Shown: positions 46,088 through 55,418, counted from the first letter of the stretch. The stretch: 64,000 nt of DNA from Hallella bergensis DSM 17361 (GCF_000160535.1 NZ_GG704781.1:41122-105121); one strand, 5' to 3'. A program made the numbers and translations. Notes: generated by a model from the letters alone, not told the origin.

Positions 46088-46136
46088 TTGCTCGCTGAGA
46101 TTATAGTTTTTTTAGTTGCAGAGTTGGGACAACGGT

Positions 46137-46907
46137 TTACAGTTTCCAGCCTTTCAACTCGTCCATAAACTCATACGCCGTCACGTCGATATGGGTGGGC
46201 GTGATGGCCACATAGCCGTGATGGAGTGCCCATTGATCGGAGTCGGTAGCTTCCGGCTCGTCGTTATGGTATTCGCCCACCACCCAATAGTAGTCGTAGC
46301 CACGCGGATGGTGCTCTTTCACAATCTCGTTGACCCATCGCCCCTTCGTCATGCGACACACCTTAACGCCTTCAAAGGTCTCGCGGGCCGGGAAGTTGAC
46401 GTTCAGGCAGATGCCCTTGGGCAGTCCGTCGGCCAGCACACGGCGTATGATGTTCTGAATATAGAGGCGGAGCGGCTCAAGGTTGGCGTCTTCTTCATAA
46501 TAGCAACTGGAAAAGGCCACCGACGGGATATACTTCATACATCCCTCCTTGACAACACCCATCGTGCCACTGTAATGGTTGTTCACCGAGGAATTATCAC
46601 CATGATTAATACCGCTGACAATTAAATCGGGTCGGCGCTCGGCACAAAGCTGATCGAGTGCAATCTTTACACAGTCCACTGGAGTGCCGTTGCACGACCA
46701 CACTTCGGTGTCACCCATGTTGTGGCGGCGCTTGAGACACAAGTAATCGGTGGCCGAAAAAGCACACCCATATCCTGAACGGGCATGTTCCGGAGCCACC
46801 ACGAGCACGTCGGCCAAGGGCTTGACTGTGTCTGCAAGTTTACGGATGCCGGCCGAATGGTAGCCGTCGTCATTGGAAATAAGAATCAGGGGTTTGTCAA
46901 ATGCCAT
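46137..46907 (-). CDS. surE: 5'-nucleotidase SurE
   Basis: SurE is a metal-dependent phosphatase acting on nucleoside 5'- or 3'-monophosphates, linked to stationary-phase survival. The 256-aa product begins MAFDKPLILISNDDGYHSAG, with the metal-binding SNDDG near residue 11. VVAPEHARSGYG and VSGINHGDNSS (conserved Asn) follow. The ATG at 46907 is chosen because the preceding 18 codons of open frame are not part of the family. It is the promoter-proximal gene of surE-lpxB. Confidence 0.95.
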   Translation of the reverse strand: MAFDKPLILISNDDGYHSAGIRKLADTVKPLADVLVVAPEHARSGYGCAFSATDYLCLKRRHNMGDTEVWSCNGTPVDCVKIALDQLCAERRPDLIVSGINHGDNSSVNNHYSGTMGVVKEGCMKYIPSVAFSSCYYEEDANLEPLRLYIQNIIRRVLADGLPKGICLNVNFPARETFEGVKVCRMTKGRWVNEIVKEHHPRGYDYYWVVGEYHNDEPEATDSDQWALHHGYVAITPTHIDVTAYEFMDELKGWKL

Positions 46908-47119
46908 GTCTAAACTGTTTTGTTTCAATGTAAACCATTGTATGTGAAAATAATCAACCACTTGTAATTCAGGGAATAAAAAAGAATTAATCGGCTTGCT
47001 CGGGAGTTAGGGGAGGAGTGGTGCACGAAGCTCCTTGATTGCCAAGGTGGCGCCTGTGGGTTTTTAACTTCCTTAACTCCGATGATATCCCATTGTACAA
47101 GAGTTGTGTATTTATCTTG
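46908..47119. other. Long leader between the surE promoter and surE
   Basis: If 47120-47127 is the promoter, surE has a 5' leader of about 210 nt. It contains a GC-richer patch (about 47000-47060) with CTTGATTGCCAAG-type short inverted repeats. No known riboswitch was recognised. Confidence 0.3.
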
Positions 47120-47127
47120 CAAAAGTA
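47120..47127 (-). promoter_or_regulatory. Possible surE-lpxB promoter
   Basis: TACTTTTG on the minus strand, back to back with the parA promoter element 41 bp away. Confidence 0.45.
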
Positions 47128-47168
47128 CGAAAAAACCTTTAATTATCTTCTTTCTCGCATAAAATACC

Positions 47169-47176
47169 TATCTTTG
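47169..47176 (+). promoter_or_regulatory. parA promoter element
   Basis: TATCTTTG, 92 nt before the chosen parA ATG. It is the likely promoter of the parA-parB-DUF5683-transglycosylase-relA run. Confidence 0.55.
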
Positions 47177-47268
47177 CAATCAAAACTTATGGAGTCTCAC
47201 GGTGCTATTCGGCAGCCTTTATGTGGACTGTCCCCGTGATGGAACCCAAGAAAAATCAGATAACCAAA

Positions 47269-48039
47269 ATGGCGAAAATTATAGCTTTGGCCAATCAGAA
47301 AGGTGGTGTGGGTAAAACCACCACGACCATTAACTTGGCCGCATCGCTGGCCACGTTGGAAAAATCGGTGCTTGTTGTGGATGCCGATCCGCAGGCCAAT
47401 GCATCGAGCGGGTTGGGCGTAGACATTAGTGAGGTGGACTGCTCTCTCTACGAGTGCATCATCGACCATGCCGATGTGCGCGATGCTATCTACACCACCG
47501 ATATTGATGGGCTGGATATCATTCCGAGTCATATCGACTTGGTGGGAGCCGAAATCGAAATGCTGAATCTCGAGAATCGTGAAAAGGTGATTAAGGGCAT
47601 TCTTGCACCGTTGAAGGATGAGTACGACTATATCCTTATTGACTGTTCACCATCGCTCGGACTGATCACCGTGAATTCGCTCACGGCGGCCGACTCGGTG
47701 ATTATTCCCGTGCAATGTGAATATTTTGCACTTGAAGGCATCAGCAAGTTGCTCAATACCATCAAGATTATCAAGAGTAAACTCAACCCGAGGCTCGAAA
47801 TCGAAGGCTTCCTACTCACCATGTACGACTCCCGGCTACGCTTGGCCAATCAGATTTACGACGAGGTGAAACGTCACTTCCAGGAGTTGGTGTTCAAGAC
47901 GGTGATTCAGCGCAACGTGAAGCTCTCCGAGAGTCCCAGCCATGGATTGCCGGTGATACTCTACGATGCCGACTCTACCGGTGCGAAGAACCATTTGGCT
48001 TTGGCCAGAGAGATTATCACGAAAAACGAAAAGAGATAG
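47269..48039 (+). CDS. parA: Chromosome-partitioning ATPase ParA
   Basis: ParA (Soj) is the ATPase that moves ParB-parS complexes during chromosome segregation. The 256-aa product has the deviant Walker A KGGVGKTTTTINLA at residues 11-24, the Walker A' VLVVDADPQANASSG near 36, and Walker B DYILIDCSPSLGL near 120. The start MAKIIALANQ is the family start; 16 further codons are open upstream. parB follows after 23 bp. No canonical parS (TGTTTCACGTGAAACA) was noticed in the window. Confidence 0.96.
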   Translation: MAKIIALANQKGGVGKTTTTINLAASLATLEKSVLVVDADPQANASSGLGVDISEVDCSLYECIIDHADVRDAIYTTDIDGLDIIPSHIDLVGAEIEMLNLENREKVIKGILAPLKDEYDYILIDCSPSLGLITVNSLTAADSVIIPVQCEYFALEGISKLLNTIKIIKSKLNPRLEIEGFLLTMYDSRLRLANQIYDEVKRHFQELVFKTVIQRNVKLSESPSHGLPVILYDADSTGAKNHLALAREIITKNEKR

Positions 48040-48062
48040 GAATTAGAAGTTAGAAAGAAAGA

Positions 48063-48959
48063 ATGGCAGTTAGGAAAAAATACAATGCACTGGGGCGCGG
48101 TCTTGACGCGCTTATATCTACGGAGGCCGTACGCACGCAGGGGTCATCGACCATCAATGAGATACCGATCGACCAGATAGAACCCAATGCCGACCAACCC
48201 CGTAGCCTTTTCAATGAGGAAGCCCTGCAGGAACTGGCTCACAGCATTCGTGAAATCGGAATCATACAGCCAATCACGCTGCGGCAGATTGCTGAAAACA
48301 AGTTTCAGATTATTGCCGGAGAGCGTCGGTGGCGTGCTTCACAACTGGCCGGACTGAAAAGCATTCCTGCCTATATACGCACCATCAAGGATGAGAATGT
48401 GATGGAGATGGCTCTCGTGGAGAACATCCAGCGCGAGGACTTGAACTCCATAGAAATCGCTTTGGCCTATGAGCATCTGCTCGAGCAGTCGGGTATGACT
48501 CAGGAGAAAGTGTCGGAGCGTGTGGGGAAAAGTCGCACGGCCATAACCAACTATCTCCGGTTGCTCAAGCTGCCTGCACAGGTGCAGATGTCATTACAAA
48601 AGAAGGAAATAGACATGGGGCATGCCCGTGCACTGCTGGCACTGGACAGCCCTTCGCTCCAACTGAAACTGTTTAGGGAGACGCTGAAAAACGGATGGTC
48701 GGTGCGCAAGGTGGAGGAGATGGCACAGCACCTGAAGAATGGCGATGACATGGAGAAGGGCAAGAAAAAGATTATGGCCAAGACGCAGTTGTCGGAAGAA
48801 TTCACGATGCTGAGAGATCAGTTGTCGTCGTTTCTCGACACCAAGGTGCAACTCTCCTGTAACAGCAAGGGTAAGGGAAAAATCAGCATTCCCTTCAGTA
48901 GCGAGGAAGAACTTGAACGCATCATGCACACCTTTGACCAACTCAAAGAGCAAAAATAG
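48063..48959 (+). CDS. parB: Chromosome-partitioning protein ParB
   Basis: ParB (Spo0J) binds parS sites, spreads with CTP and loads SMC. The 298-aa protein has the N-terminal ALGRGLDALIS, the CTP-binding N-domain (PIDQIEPNADQPRSLFNEEALQELAHSI, then IIAGERRWRASQLAG and the ENIQREDLNSIE box). The HTH follows (GMTQEKVSERVGKSRTAITNYLRLLKLP, residues about 140-168), then the C-terminal dimer domain. The next gene starts on the base after its stop. Confidence 0.96.
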   Translation: MAVRKKYNALGRGLDALISTEAVRTQGSSTINEIPIDQIEPNADQPRSLFNEEALQELAHSIREIGIIQPITLRQIAENKFQIIAGERRWRASQLAGLKSIPAYIRTIKDENVMEMALVENIQREDLNSIEIALAYEHLLEQSGMTQEKVSERVGKSRTAITNYLRLLKLPAQVQMSLQKKEIDMGHARALLALDSPSLQLKLFRETLKNGWSVRKVEEMAQHLKNGDDMEKGKKKIMAKTQLSEEFTMLRDQLSSFLDTKVQLSCNSKGKGKISIPFSSEEELERIMHTFDQLKEQK

Positions 48960-49712
48960 GTGAGACCCCTTAACACGATATTGACAAAGACGCTTGTCTT
49001 TGTGAGCTTGATAGGGTTTTCAATCACAGCTCAAGCTCAAAACGAGAAGGATTCGACAGGCAGGGCTCCGGTCGTGCAGATGGCGCAGGATACGGTGGGC
49101 ACTGCTCCTGGACAGGCTATAGACTTGCTCCCGGGTGGGAGTAAGGATATTTTGCCTCTGACTGCAACCGACACGATGCCCAAAAAACAGAAGCGCGATT
49201 GGAACACATGGCGCCCCAGTCCGAAGCGGGCAATGTGGTTGGCACTGGTGTTGCCGGGTGCCGGACAGATCTACAACCGCAAGTTTTGGAAGCTACCTAT
49301 CTTCTACGGCGGGTTTGTGGGCTGTGCATATGCCATGAGGTGGAACAATATGATGTATCGCGACTACAGCCAGGCCTACCTTGACATTATGGATGATGAT
49401 CCGACAACCCAGAGTTATAATCAGTTTTTACACTTGGGTAACCAGATAACAAAGGAGAATATGGCACGCTGGCAGGAGATTTTCCGCAAGCGCAAAGACC
49501 GATACCGCCGATGGCGCGACCTGGGTTTCTTTGTGCTGATCGGTGTCTATGCCCTGTCTGTTGTAGACGCTTATGTAGATGCCTCGCTTTCTGAGTTTGA
49601 TATCTCACCTGATTTGAGTATGCATGTGTCGCCTGCCGTTATCAATGGCGGACTGGATCGCAACCCGTTCAAGGGCTCCGCTATCGGATTGCAGTGCAGC
49701 CTCAGTTTTTGA
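48960..49712 (+). CDS. DUF5683-type membrane protein
   Basis: A 250-aa predicted membrane protein of unknown function. It starts RPLNTILTKTLVFVSLIGFSITAQAQ, a signal sequence, then a polar linker. From about residue 80 the conserved core reads WRPSPKRAMWLALVLPGAGQIYNRKFWKLPIFYGGFVGCAYAMRWNN, with a second hydrophobic segment DLGFFVLIGVYALSVVDAYVDA. That layout matches the Bacteroidota DUF5683 family found beside parAB. The start appears to be GTG, directly after the parB stop; a TTG seven codons later is the alternative. Tight coupling to parB suggests a cell-cycle or envelope role, which is inference. Confidence 0.78.
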   Translation: MRPLNTILTKTLVFVSLIGFSITAQAQNEKDSTGRAPVVQMAQDTVGTAPGQAIDLLPGGSKDILPLTATDTMPKKQKRDWNTWRPSPKRAMWLALVLPGAGQIYNRKFWKLPIFYGGFVGCAYAMRWNNMMYRDYSQAYLDIMDDDPTTQSYNQFLHLGNQITKENMARWQEIFRKRKDRYRRWRDLGFFVLIGVYALSVVDAYVDASLSEFDISPDLSMHVSPAVINGGLDRNPFKGSAIGLQCSLSF

Positions 49713-49795
49713 AAAGAAAAGAGCGGGAGAATGGTCGGTTAAGGTGAATAGGCCAACCCAGCCTTCAATCAATCAGGTGCAATAAATAAAAGAAT

Positions 49796-51202
49796 ATGAA
49801 TTATAAAAGAATATTACTTGCAATAACAATAGTTGGTGGTGTGTATACCATGCAGGGGCAAACCGAATCATCAGTCACTGTAACCAACGAAAGTGGGGTA
49901 GAGGAGGAGATAGACCTGCCAGAATCAATGACTCAGGAACTTGACAGCTTAATGAGTCTGTATAATGCCAAGGTATATCTTAAACCTGATCCCGATTGTA
50001 ACATGCCCGACGAGAATCGTACGTATGCCAAAGAGGTGTACAAAGAACGTCTGGCCAAGCTTCCTACGATTATCGAGCTGCCCTACAACAGCATCATACA
50101 GAGTTTTATCGACCGCTACAGTGGGCAATTACGCCGCTCCGTGGCTTACATGCTCGGCGCGCAAAATTTCTATGTGCCTATCTTTGAAGAGGCTCTGGAA
50201 AGCTATGGGCTGCCCCTCGAACTGAAATACCTACCTGTCATTGAGTCGGGTCTCAACCCCAAGGCTGTGTCGAAAGCGGGTGCGACAGGCCTGTGGCAGT
50301 TTATGTTGGCTACCGGAAAACGATATGGACTGGAGGTGAACTCTCTGGTAGACGAGCGAATGGATATTGTGAAGTCGTCGTATGCGGCCGCCCGTTACCT
50401 GAGCGACTTGTATAAAATATACGGCGATTGGAACTTGGTTATCGCATCATACAACTGCGGTCCGGAAAAGATAAACAAAGTCATACGACGCTCTAACGGC
50501 GAAAGGGACTACTGGAAAATCTATCCCTATCTGCCACGCGAGACACGAGGATATGTTCCGGCATTCATTGCGGCGAATTATATCATGAACTATTATTGTG
50601 AGCACAACATCTGCCCACTCACAACAACGCTTCCCGCCAAGACCGATACGGTGATGGTGGGACGTGATGTCCACTTCGAACAAATAGCTCATGTGACGGG
50701 CATCGATGTTGGACAGTTGGAGGAATTGAATCCCCAATACCGTCGAAATATCGTGAATGGCTACTCTAAACTATCACCGTTGCGTATGCCGGAAACCGTG
50801 CTCAATGCTTTTATAGACAATGAGGACTCCATCTACAATTATAATAAGGAAGAATATCTCACCAAGCGCAGGGAGGTGAAACTCGACGGCGATGCTACAT
50901 ACGTGGTGAATCGGAATCTGGTAACCATGGTTGGAAACGGTAGTTCCAATGTTAACGGACAGATCAAAGGAACGGGGAGTAGCACCGTCAGGAGAAGCAG
51001 CGCGCGGGGAAGTCGCCGCAATGCACGTGTGTCAACCAGAAAACGCACGCACAGGAGGAGTAACAAGCATGTGACGGTAAGAAGGGGCGATACCCTGAGT
51101 GAGATTGCGGCCCGCAACGGTACCACCGTTAAAAAACTACGCAGGCTGAATGGCATCAAGGGGAGTAGCATCAGAGCTGGAAAGAAAATCAGAGTAAGAT
51201 AA
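49796..51202 (+). CDS. mltD: Membrane-bound lytic transglycosylase with LysM domain (MltD-like)
   Basis: An exported enzyme that cleaves the glycan strands of peptidoglycan. The 468-aa product has signal MNYKRILLAITIVGGVYTMQGQ. The SLT domain has the catalytic Glu150 in LPVIESGLNPKAVSKAGATGLWQFM, and the matching YNCGP and YVPAFIAANYIM segments. A LysM-like segment lies near residue 290-330, then a basic Ser/Arg-rich linker (SSARGSRRNARVSTRKRTHRR). A clear LysM follows at the C-terminus (VRRGDTLSEIAARNGTTVKKLRRLNG). It is the fourth gene of the parA run. Confidence 0.92.
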   Translation: MNYKRILLAITIVGGVYTMQGQTESSVTVTNESGVEEEIDLPESMTQELDSLMSLYNAKVYLKPDPDCNMPDENRTYAKEVYKERLAKLPTIIELPYNSIIQSFIDRYSGQLRRSVAYMLGAQNFYVPIFEEALESYGLPLELKYLPVIESGLNPKAVSKAGATGLWQFMLATGKRYGLEVNSLVDERMDIVKSSYAAARYLSDLYKIYGDWNLVIASYNCGPEKINKVIRRSNGERDYWKIYPYLPRETRGYVPAFIAANYIMNYYCEHNICPLTTTLPAKTDTVMVGRDVHFEQIAHVTGIDVGQLEELNPQYRRNIVNGYSKLSPLRMPETVLNAFIDNEDSIYNYNKEEYLTKRREVKLDGDATYVVNRNLVTMVGNGSSNVNGQIKGTGSSTVRRSSARGSRRNARVSTRKRTHRRSNKHVTVRRGDTLSEIAARNGTTVKKLRRLNGIKGSSIRAGKKIRVR

Positions 51203-51240
51203 CGGACAAGGGAGTATCAATCTACTACATATCTACCATT

Positions 51241-53520
51241 ATGGACGAGCAAGAGTTTAAGAATACAGACCGGGAAATGGCCGATGAGGAAATGATCATG
51301 GCTGCTTTCAACCATTTGTTGGATACCTATCTGAACTCGAACCATCGTAAAAAAGTTGATATTATCACCAAGGCCTTTAATTTTGCGCGGCAAGCTCACA
51401 AAGGCGTGCGACGGCTTTCGGGTGAACCTTATATCCTTCACCCCATTGCTGTTGCACAGATCGCTTGCGAGGAAATGGGGTTGGGGTCTACAAGTATCTG
51501 CTCCGCGCTGCTACATGATGTGGTGGAGGACACCGATTATACGGTGGAGGATATACAGAATATCTTTGGTGACAAGATATCCCAGATTGTTGATGGATTA
51601 ACAAAAATCAGCGGAGGAATCTTTGGTGACCACGCATCGGCACAGGCAGAAAACTTTAAGAAGCTGCTGCTCACCATGAGTGATGATATACGTGTCATAC
51701 TCATCAAGATATGCGACCGGTTGCATAACATGCGCACCTTGGCCTCGCAGGCTCCCAATAAGCAATATAAAATAGCGGGAGAAACGCTTTATATCTATGC
51801 CCCGTTGGCCAACCGGTTGGGCCTCAACCGGATCAAGACGGAGTTGGAAGACCTTAGTTTTAGATATGAACACCCCGAGGAATATGCCAGTATCGTAAAC
51901 AAACTGACGTACACGCAGGAACAACGGCAAAAGCTGTTTGATGATTTCACCAAGCCGATACGTGAGGCATTGGACAAGATTGGTATAGAATATCACATCA
52001 AGGCACGTGTCAAAAGCCCCTATTCTATATGGAGTAAGATGCAGAACAAGCATGTTACGTTTGAAGAGATTTATGACATCCTGGCCGTAAGGATTATTTT
52101 TACACCACAGGATTGGGCCAACGAGATTAACGAGTGTTTCCATATTTATGTCATCCTCAACCAGATTTACAAGAGTCATCCGGATCGTTTCCGTGACTGG
52201 GTAAACCATCCCAAAGCCAATGGCTACCAGGCTCTTCATGCCACAATGATGTCGCATAAGGGCCAATGGATAGAGGTGCAAATCCGATCGGAGCGTATGA
52301 ACGAGTTGGCTGAGCAGGGATTTGCCGCTCATTGGAAGTATAAAGAGGGCGAAACAAGGGACGACGATGTAGAGTTGAACAACTGGTTGGGAACCATCAA
52401 GGAAATTCTCGACGATCCACAGCCCGATGCCATGGACTTCCTCGACTCCATCAAACTCAATCTTTTCTCATCTGAAATATTTGTGTTTACGCCCAAAGGC
52501 GAGGTAAAAACCATGCCGGCAGGATGCACAGTGCTTGACTTTGCGTTTCGCATCCATACCAACTTGGGAACGAATTGCATTGGAGCGAAAGTAAACCACA
52601 AGCTTGTTCCGCTGAGTCATAGGTTGCAAAGTGGTGATCAAGTGGAGGTGCTGGCCTCCAAATCACAGCATGTACGCCCCGAGTGGGTAAACTTTGTATC
52701 AACCGCCAAGGCCAAAAGTAAGATACAGGCCATCCTCCGACGCAACCGCAGAGAGCTTCAGAAGAAGGGAGAAGATATTCTGAACGACTGGCTGAAGAAA
52801 AACGGACTGGAACTTTCTACCTCCATTTTAAACCGCCTTTGCGAAATGCATGAAGTGCAGGATCAGGATGCTTTGCTTCTCGCGCTGGGCGAACGAACCG
52901 TGATTCTCAGCGAAAAAGACGTGGAGGGAATCCATGGCAAGAGAAAGGATTCTGCATCGTCGGGATGGCGAAAGTTTGTGCCTTTCTTTGGAAACAACAA
53001 AAAAGAGAAGCCCAACGAATTACAGCAAGCCACCCATAACGATTTACTGGTGGTTGGAAAGGATTTTGATAGGAAGAAGCCTTGCATCATCAGTGAAGAG
53101 ACAATCAACATGTATCTCTTCCCCAATTGCTGCCATCCTATTCCCGGAGATGATATATTGGGATTTATTAACGGCAGAAACCGTGTGGAGATTCATAAGC
53201 GCTCGTGTCCTGTAGCCATCAAGATCAAGTCGAGTTTCGGCCCTCGTATTCTCGATGCCAAGTGGAATATGCATAAGGAGCTTTTCTTCGACGCGACCAT
53301 TGAGGTGAACGGCATAGACCGCAAGTCAATGCTTCACGACGTAGCAGAGGTCATATCGAACAAGATGAATGTGAATATCCATCGCGTAAGTTTTTCCGCA
53401 GCTGAGGGAATTTTCGAAGGAAGAATGGAGATACGGGTGCACGACAGAGATGATGTGAAGGTCATCATGCAGAATCTCAAAAAGATACCAGACCTGCAAG
53501 AAGTACAACAAATCATGTAA
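51241..53520 (+). CDS. relA/spoT: Bifunctional (p)ppGpp synthetase/hydrolase
   Basis: A long RelA/SpoT homologue that makes and degrades the stringent-response alarmone. In the 759-aa protein the HD hydrolase has YILHPIAVAQ (His67) and ALLHDVVEDTDY with HD at 92-93, so hydrolysis is probably active. The synthetase has RFRDWVNHPKANGYQALHATM near residue 317 and WIEVQIRSERMNELAEQGFAAHWKYK. The TGS domain (FVFTPKGEVKTMPAGCTVLDFAFRIH) and a C-terminal ACT domain follow. It ends the parA run; a pectinesterase gene starts 2 nt after its TAA stop. Confidence 0.96.
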   Translation: MDEQEFKNTDREMADEEMIMAAFNHLLDTYLNSNHRKKVDIITKAFNFARQAHKGVRRLSGEPYILHPIAVAQIACEEMGLGSTSICSALLHDVVEDTDYTVEDIQNIFGDKISQIVDGLTKISGGIFGDHASAQAENFKKLLLTMSDDIRVILIKICDRLHNMRTLASQAPNKQYKIAGETLYIYAPLANRLGLNRIKTELEDLSFRYEHPEEYASIVNKLTYTQEQRQKLFDDFTKPIREALDKIGIEYHIKARVKSPYSIWSKMQNKHVTFEEIYDILAVRIIFTPQDWANEINECFHIYVILNQIYKSHPDRFRDWVNHPKANGYQALHATMMSHKGQWIEVQIRSERMNELAEQGFAAHWKYKEGETRDDDVELNNWLGTIKEILDDPQPDAMDFLDSIKLNLFSSEIFVFTPKGEVKTMPAGCTVLDFAFRIHTNLGTNCIGAKVNHKLVPLSHRLQSGDQVEVLASKSQHVRPEWVNFVSTAKAKSKIQAILRRNRRELQKKGEDILNDWLKKNGLELSTSILNRLCEMHEVQDQDALLLALGERTVILSEKDVEGIHGKRKDSASSGWRKFVPFFGNNKKEKPNELQQATHNDLLVVGKDFDRKKPCIISEETINMYLFPNCCHPIPGDDILGFINGRNRVEIHKRSCPVAIKIKSSFGPRILDAKWNMHKELFFDATIEVNGIDRKSMLHDVAEVISNKMNVNIHRVSFSAAEGIFEGRMEIRVHDRDDVKVIMQNLKKIPDLQEVQQIM

Positions 53521-53522
53521 AT

Positions 53523-54500
53523 ATGAAGCAAACAACACTACTATTACTTTTCTACTTAACCTTTTTACAACTCCCGGCTGCCAACAAGTACGACAATCCA
53601 GATACCCTTTTCGTTGCACGAGACGGCACGGCGGAGTTTCGAAACATCGACGATGCCATCGAGGTGTGCCGTGCTTTTATGGAATACCACAAGGTTATTT
53701 TTGTTAAAAAGGGAACTTATAAGGAAAAACTCATCATCCCGTCCTGGCTCACCAACATCGAAATATGTGGTGAGGATCGCGATAACACCGTCATTACCTA
53801 TGACGATCATGCCAACATCAAGCGGTTGGACAATGGCAAACCTATGGGCACTTTCCGCACGTACACGTTGAAAATACAGGGTAGTGACATTATGGTGAAG
53901 AACATCACGATCGAGAATAATGCCGCCAGACTCGGGCAAGCCGTGGCTCTTCACACAGAGGGCGACAGGCTGACGTTCGTCAACTGCCGCTTCTTGGGCA
54001 ATCAAGACACGGTTTACACAGGTGTGGGCGGTACCCGCCTCTACTTCAAGGACTGTTATATCGAAGGCACAACCGATTTCATCTTTGGTCCAAGTACAGC
54101 TTGGTTTGAACACTGTACCATCTTCAGCAAGGTTAACAGCTACATCACCGCTGCATCGACACCAGCCGACCAGCCCTACGGCTACATCTTCAACCATTGC
54201 ACCCTCATTGCTGCTCCCGAGGCCGACAAGGTATATTTGGGTCGTCCTTGGCGCCCTTATGCCCATACGCTGTTCATGAATTGCAACCTCGGCAAGCATA
54301 TCAGGCCAGAAGGATGGCATAACTGGGGCAACCAAGAAAACGAGAAAACCGCCCGCTATCAGGAATATAACAACTCGGGCGAGGGAGCCGACAGCAATCG
54401 ACGGGTGTCGTGGAGCCACCAACTCATGCCTAAAGACATGAAAGAGCTTACCCTTGAAAAGGTGTTTAAAATAAGCTCCGATTGGCTACCCATACGCTAA
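53523..54500 (+). CDS. Secreted pectinesterase (CE8), single-domain
   Basis: Removes methyl groups from homogalacturonan, giving pectate for lyases. The 325-aa product has signal MKQTTLLLLFYLTFLQLPAA and one right-handed beta-helix domain. Canonical motifs are KKGTYKEKL near residue 62, GQAVALHTEGD near 139, QDTVY at 161-165 and DFIFG at 185-189 (the two catalytic Asp), and LGRPWRPYA near 240. Its ATG is 2 nt downstream of the relA/spoT stop with no promoter between, and a strong terminator follows at 54526, so it may be the last cistron of the parA-relA transcript. Confidence 0.93.
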   Translation: MKQTTLLLLFYLTFLQLPAANKYDNPDTLFVARDGTAEFRNIDDAIEVCRAFMEYHKVIFVKKGTYKEKLIIPSWLTNIEICGEDRDNTVITYDDHANIKRLDNGKPMGTFRTYTLKIQGSDIMVKNITIENNAARLGQAVALHTEGDRLTFVNCRFLGNQDTVYTGVGGTRLYFKDCYIEGTTDFIFGPSTAWFEHCTIFSKVNSYITAASTPADQPYGYIFNHCTLIAAPEADKVYLGRPWRPYAHTLFMNCNLGKHIRPEGWHNWGNQENEKTARYQEYNNSGEGADSNRRVSWSHQLMPKDMKELTLEKVFKISSDWLPIR

Positions 54501-54525
54501 AATCACACATTTGCAATATTATAAG

Positions 54526-54576
54526 CATTAATTCTTACTTTTTATTCTCGAAAAGTATCGAATTAATGTTTTTTTT
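54526..54576 (+). terminator. Terminator after the first pectinesterase gene
   Basis: CATTAATTC pairs with GAATTAATG, the stem continues inward with ACTTTT/AAAAGT, and eight T follow. It lies 25 bp after the stop codon. Confidence 0.8.
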
Positions 54577-54578
54577 AA

Positions 54579-54586
54579 TACATTTG
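54579..54586 (+). promoter_or_regulatory. Promoter of the pectate lyase cluster
   Basis: TACATTTG right after the terminator, giving a leader of about 90 nt before the ATG at 54681. Confidence 0.5.
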
Positions 54587-54680
54587 CACAATAACTATCT
54601 GAACAAATCACAATACGCCAGCATATCCGTTGTTTACGGAAAAAACTATCTATAATTTACTAATTAATCAAACAAAACTT

Positions 54681-55313
54681 ATGAAAAAACTGTTTACTCT
54701 TATCACAGCCATGGCTATGACTATGGCAATCAACGCACAGGTAATCACCTTTGGAGACGTAGCTGTGCCCAATGCCGATTTACCCGAAGCCTGGACTGCA
54801 GGTGATGTAAAGCTTGTACTGACCAATGACGGCAAGCCAACAATCGATTTGAGCAAAGCGAAGTTCGGTACCGTAGACGAGAATACCCAATTCGTATCCC
54901 GTCTGAAAAGCGGTGGCAAATCGAGTGGAAAACGCTTTCTCACGCTCACTGTGCCTTCCAAGGGTACAGTAAAGATTGCCGCCCGGACAGGAAAGGGCAC
55001 TGATAACACACGTACTATTGTGCTGACACAGAATGACAAGGAACTTGTGAACAAAGTGCTCGATGAGGCCGAAGCTGTCAAAAAAGTACATCCCTATGTG
55101 ACTGCCAGCGTCGAAGCCGGCGACATTGTGATCACCTTTCCCAATGGAAGCATTAACTTCTATGCTGTCGAGTTCATTGCCGAGTCTACAGGCATTCATC
55201 AGTTAGATGCCAAAAGTGCGAACAACGATACCTACAACCCTGCCGGACAGCGCGTTGGCAAAAACTATAAGGGTGTAGTCATTGCCAATGGCAAGAAATA
55301 CGTGCAGAAATAA
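54681..55313 (+). CDS. Small secreted protein with a conserved C-terminal tail
   Basis: I do not recognise a named family. The 210-aa product has signal MKKLFTLITAMAMTMAINAQ. About 150 residues of beta-rich sequence follow (VKLVLTNDGKPTIDLSKAKF, RFLTLTVPSKGTVKIAART, GDIVITFPNGSINFYAVEF). It ends with the tail YNPAGQRVGKNYKGVVIANG then KKYVQK. The same tail ends the neighbouring pectate lyase. The strand pattern resembles the N-terminal domain of the large pectinesterase at 57805, so it may be a free-standing carbohydrate-binding-like domain; that is inference. It is first in a three-gene same-strand block. The ATG at 54681 is chosen because it starts the signal peptide. Confidence 0.7.
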   Translation: MKKLFTLITAMAMTMAINAQVITFGDVAVPNADLPEAWTAGDVKLVLTNDGKPTIDLSKAKFGTVDENTQFVSRLKSGGKSSGKRFLTLTVPSKGTVKIAARTGKGTDNTRTIVLTQNDKELVNKVLDEAEAVKKVHPYVTASVEAGDIVITFPNGSINFYAVEFIAESTGIHQLDAKSANNDTYNPAGQRVGKNYKGVVIANGKKYVQK

Positions 55314-55334
55314 TCTTTGTAAAATTATAAGGTT

Positions 55335-55378
55335 GGGGAGATGTGATACTGTATGAATACAGGCGTCTCCCCCTTTCT
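55335..55378 (+). terminator. Hairpin between the small secreted protein and pectate lyase genes
   Basis: GGGGAGA pairs with TCTCCCC, with an inner CTGTAT/ATACAG stem, followed by CTTTCTCT. It may be a partial terminator or a processing site. Confidence 0.5.
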
Positions 55379-55418
55379 CTACTAAAACAACACTTCAACA
55401 AGCGAATAGCTACAAATC

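Noticed and set aside
47100..49000. parS site near parA/parB
   Set aside because: No sequence close to TGTTTCACGTGAAACA was seen; CACGTG occurrences elsewhere lack the flanks.
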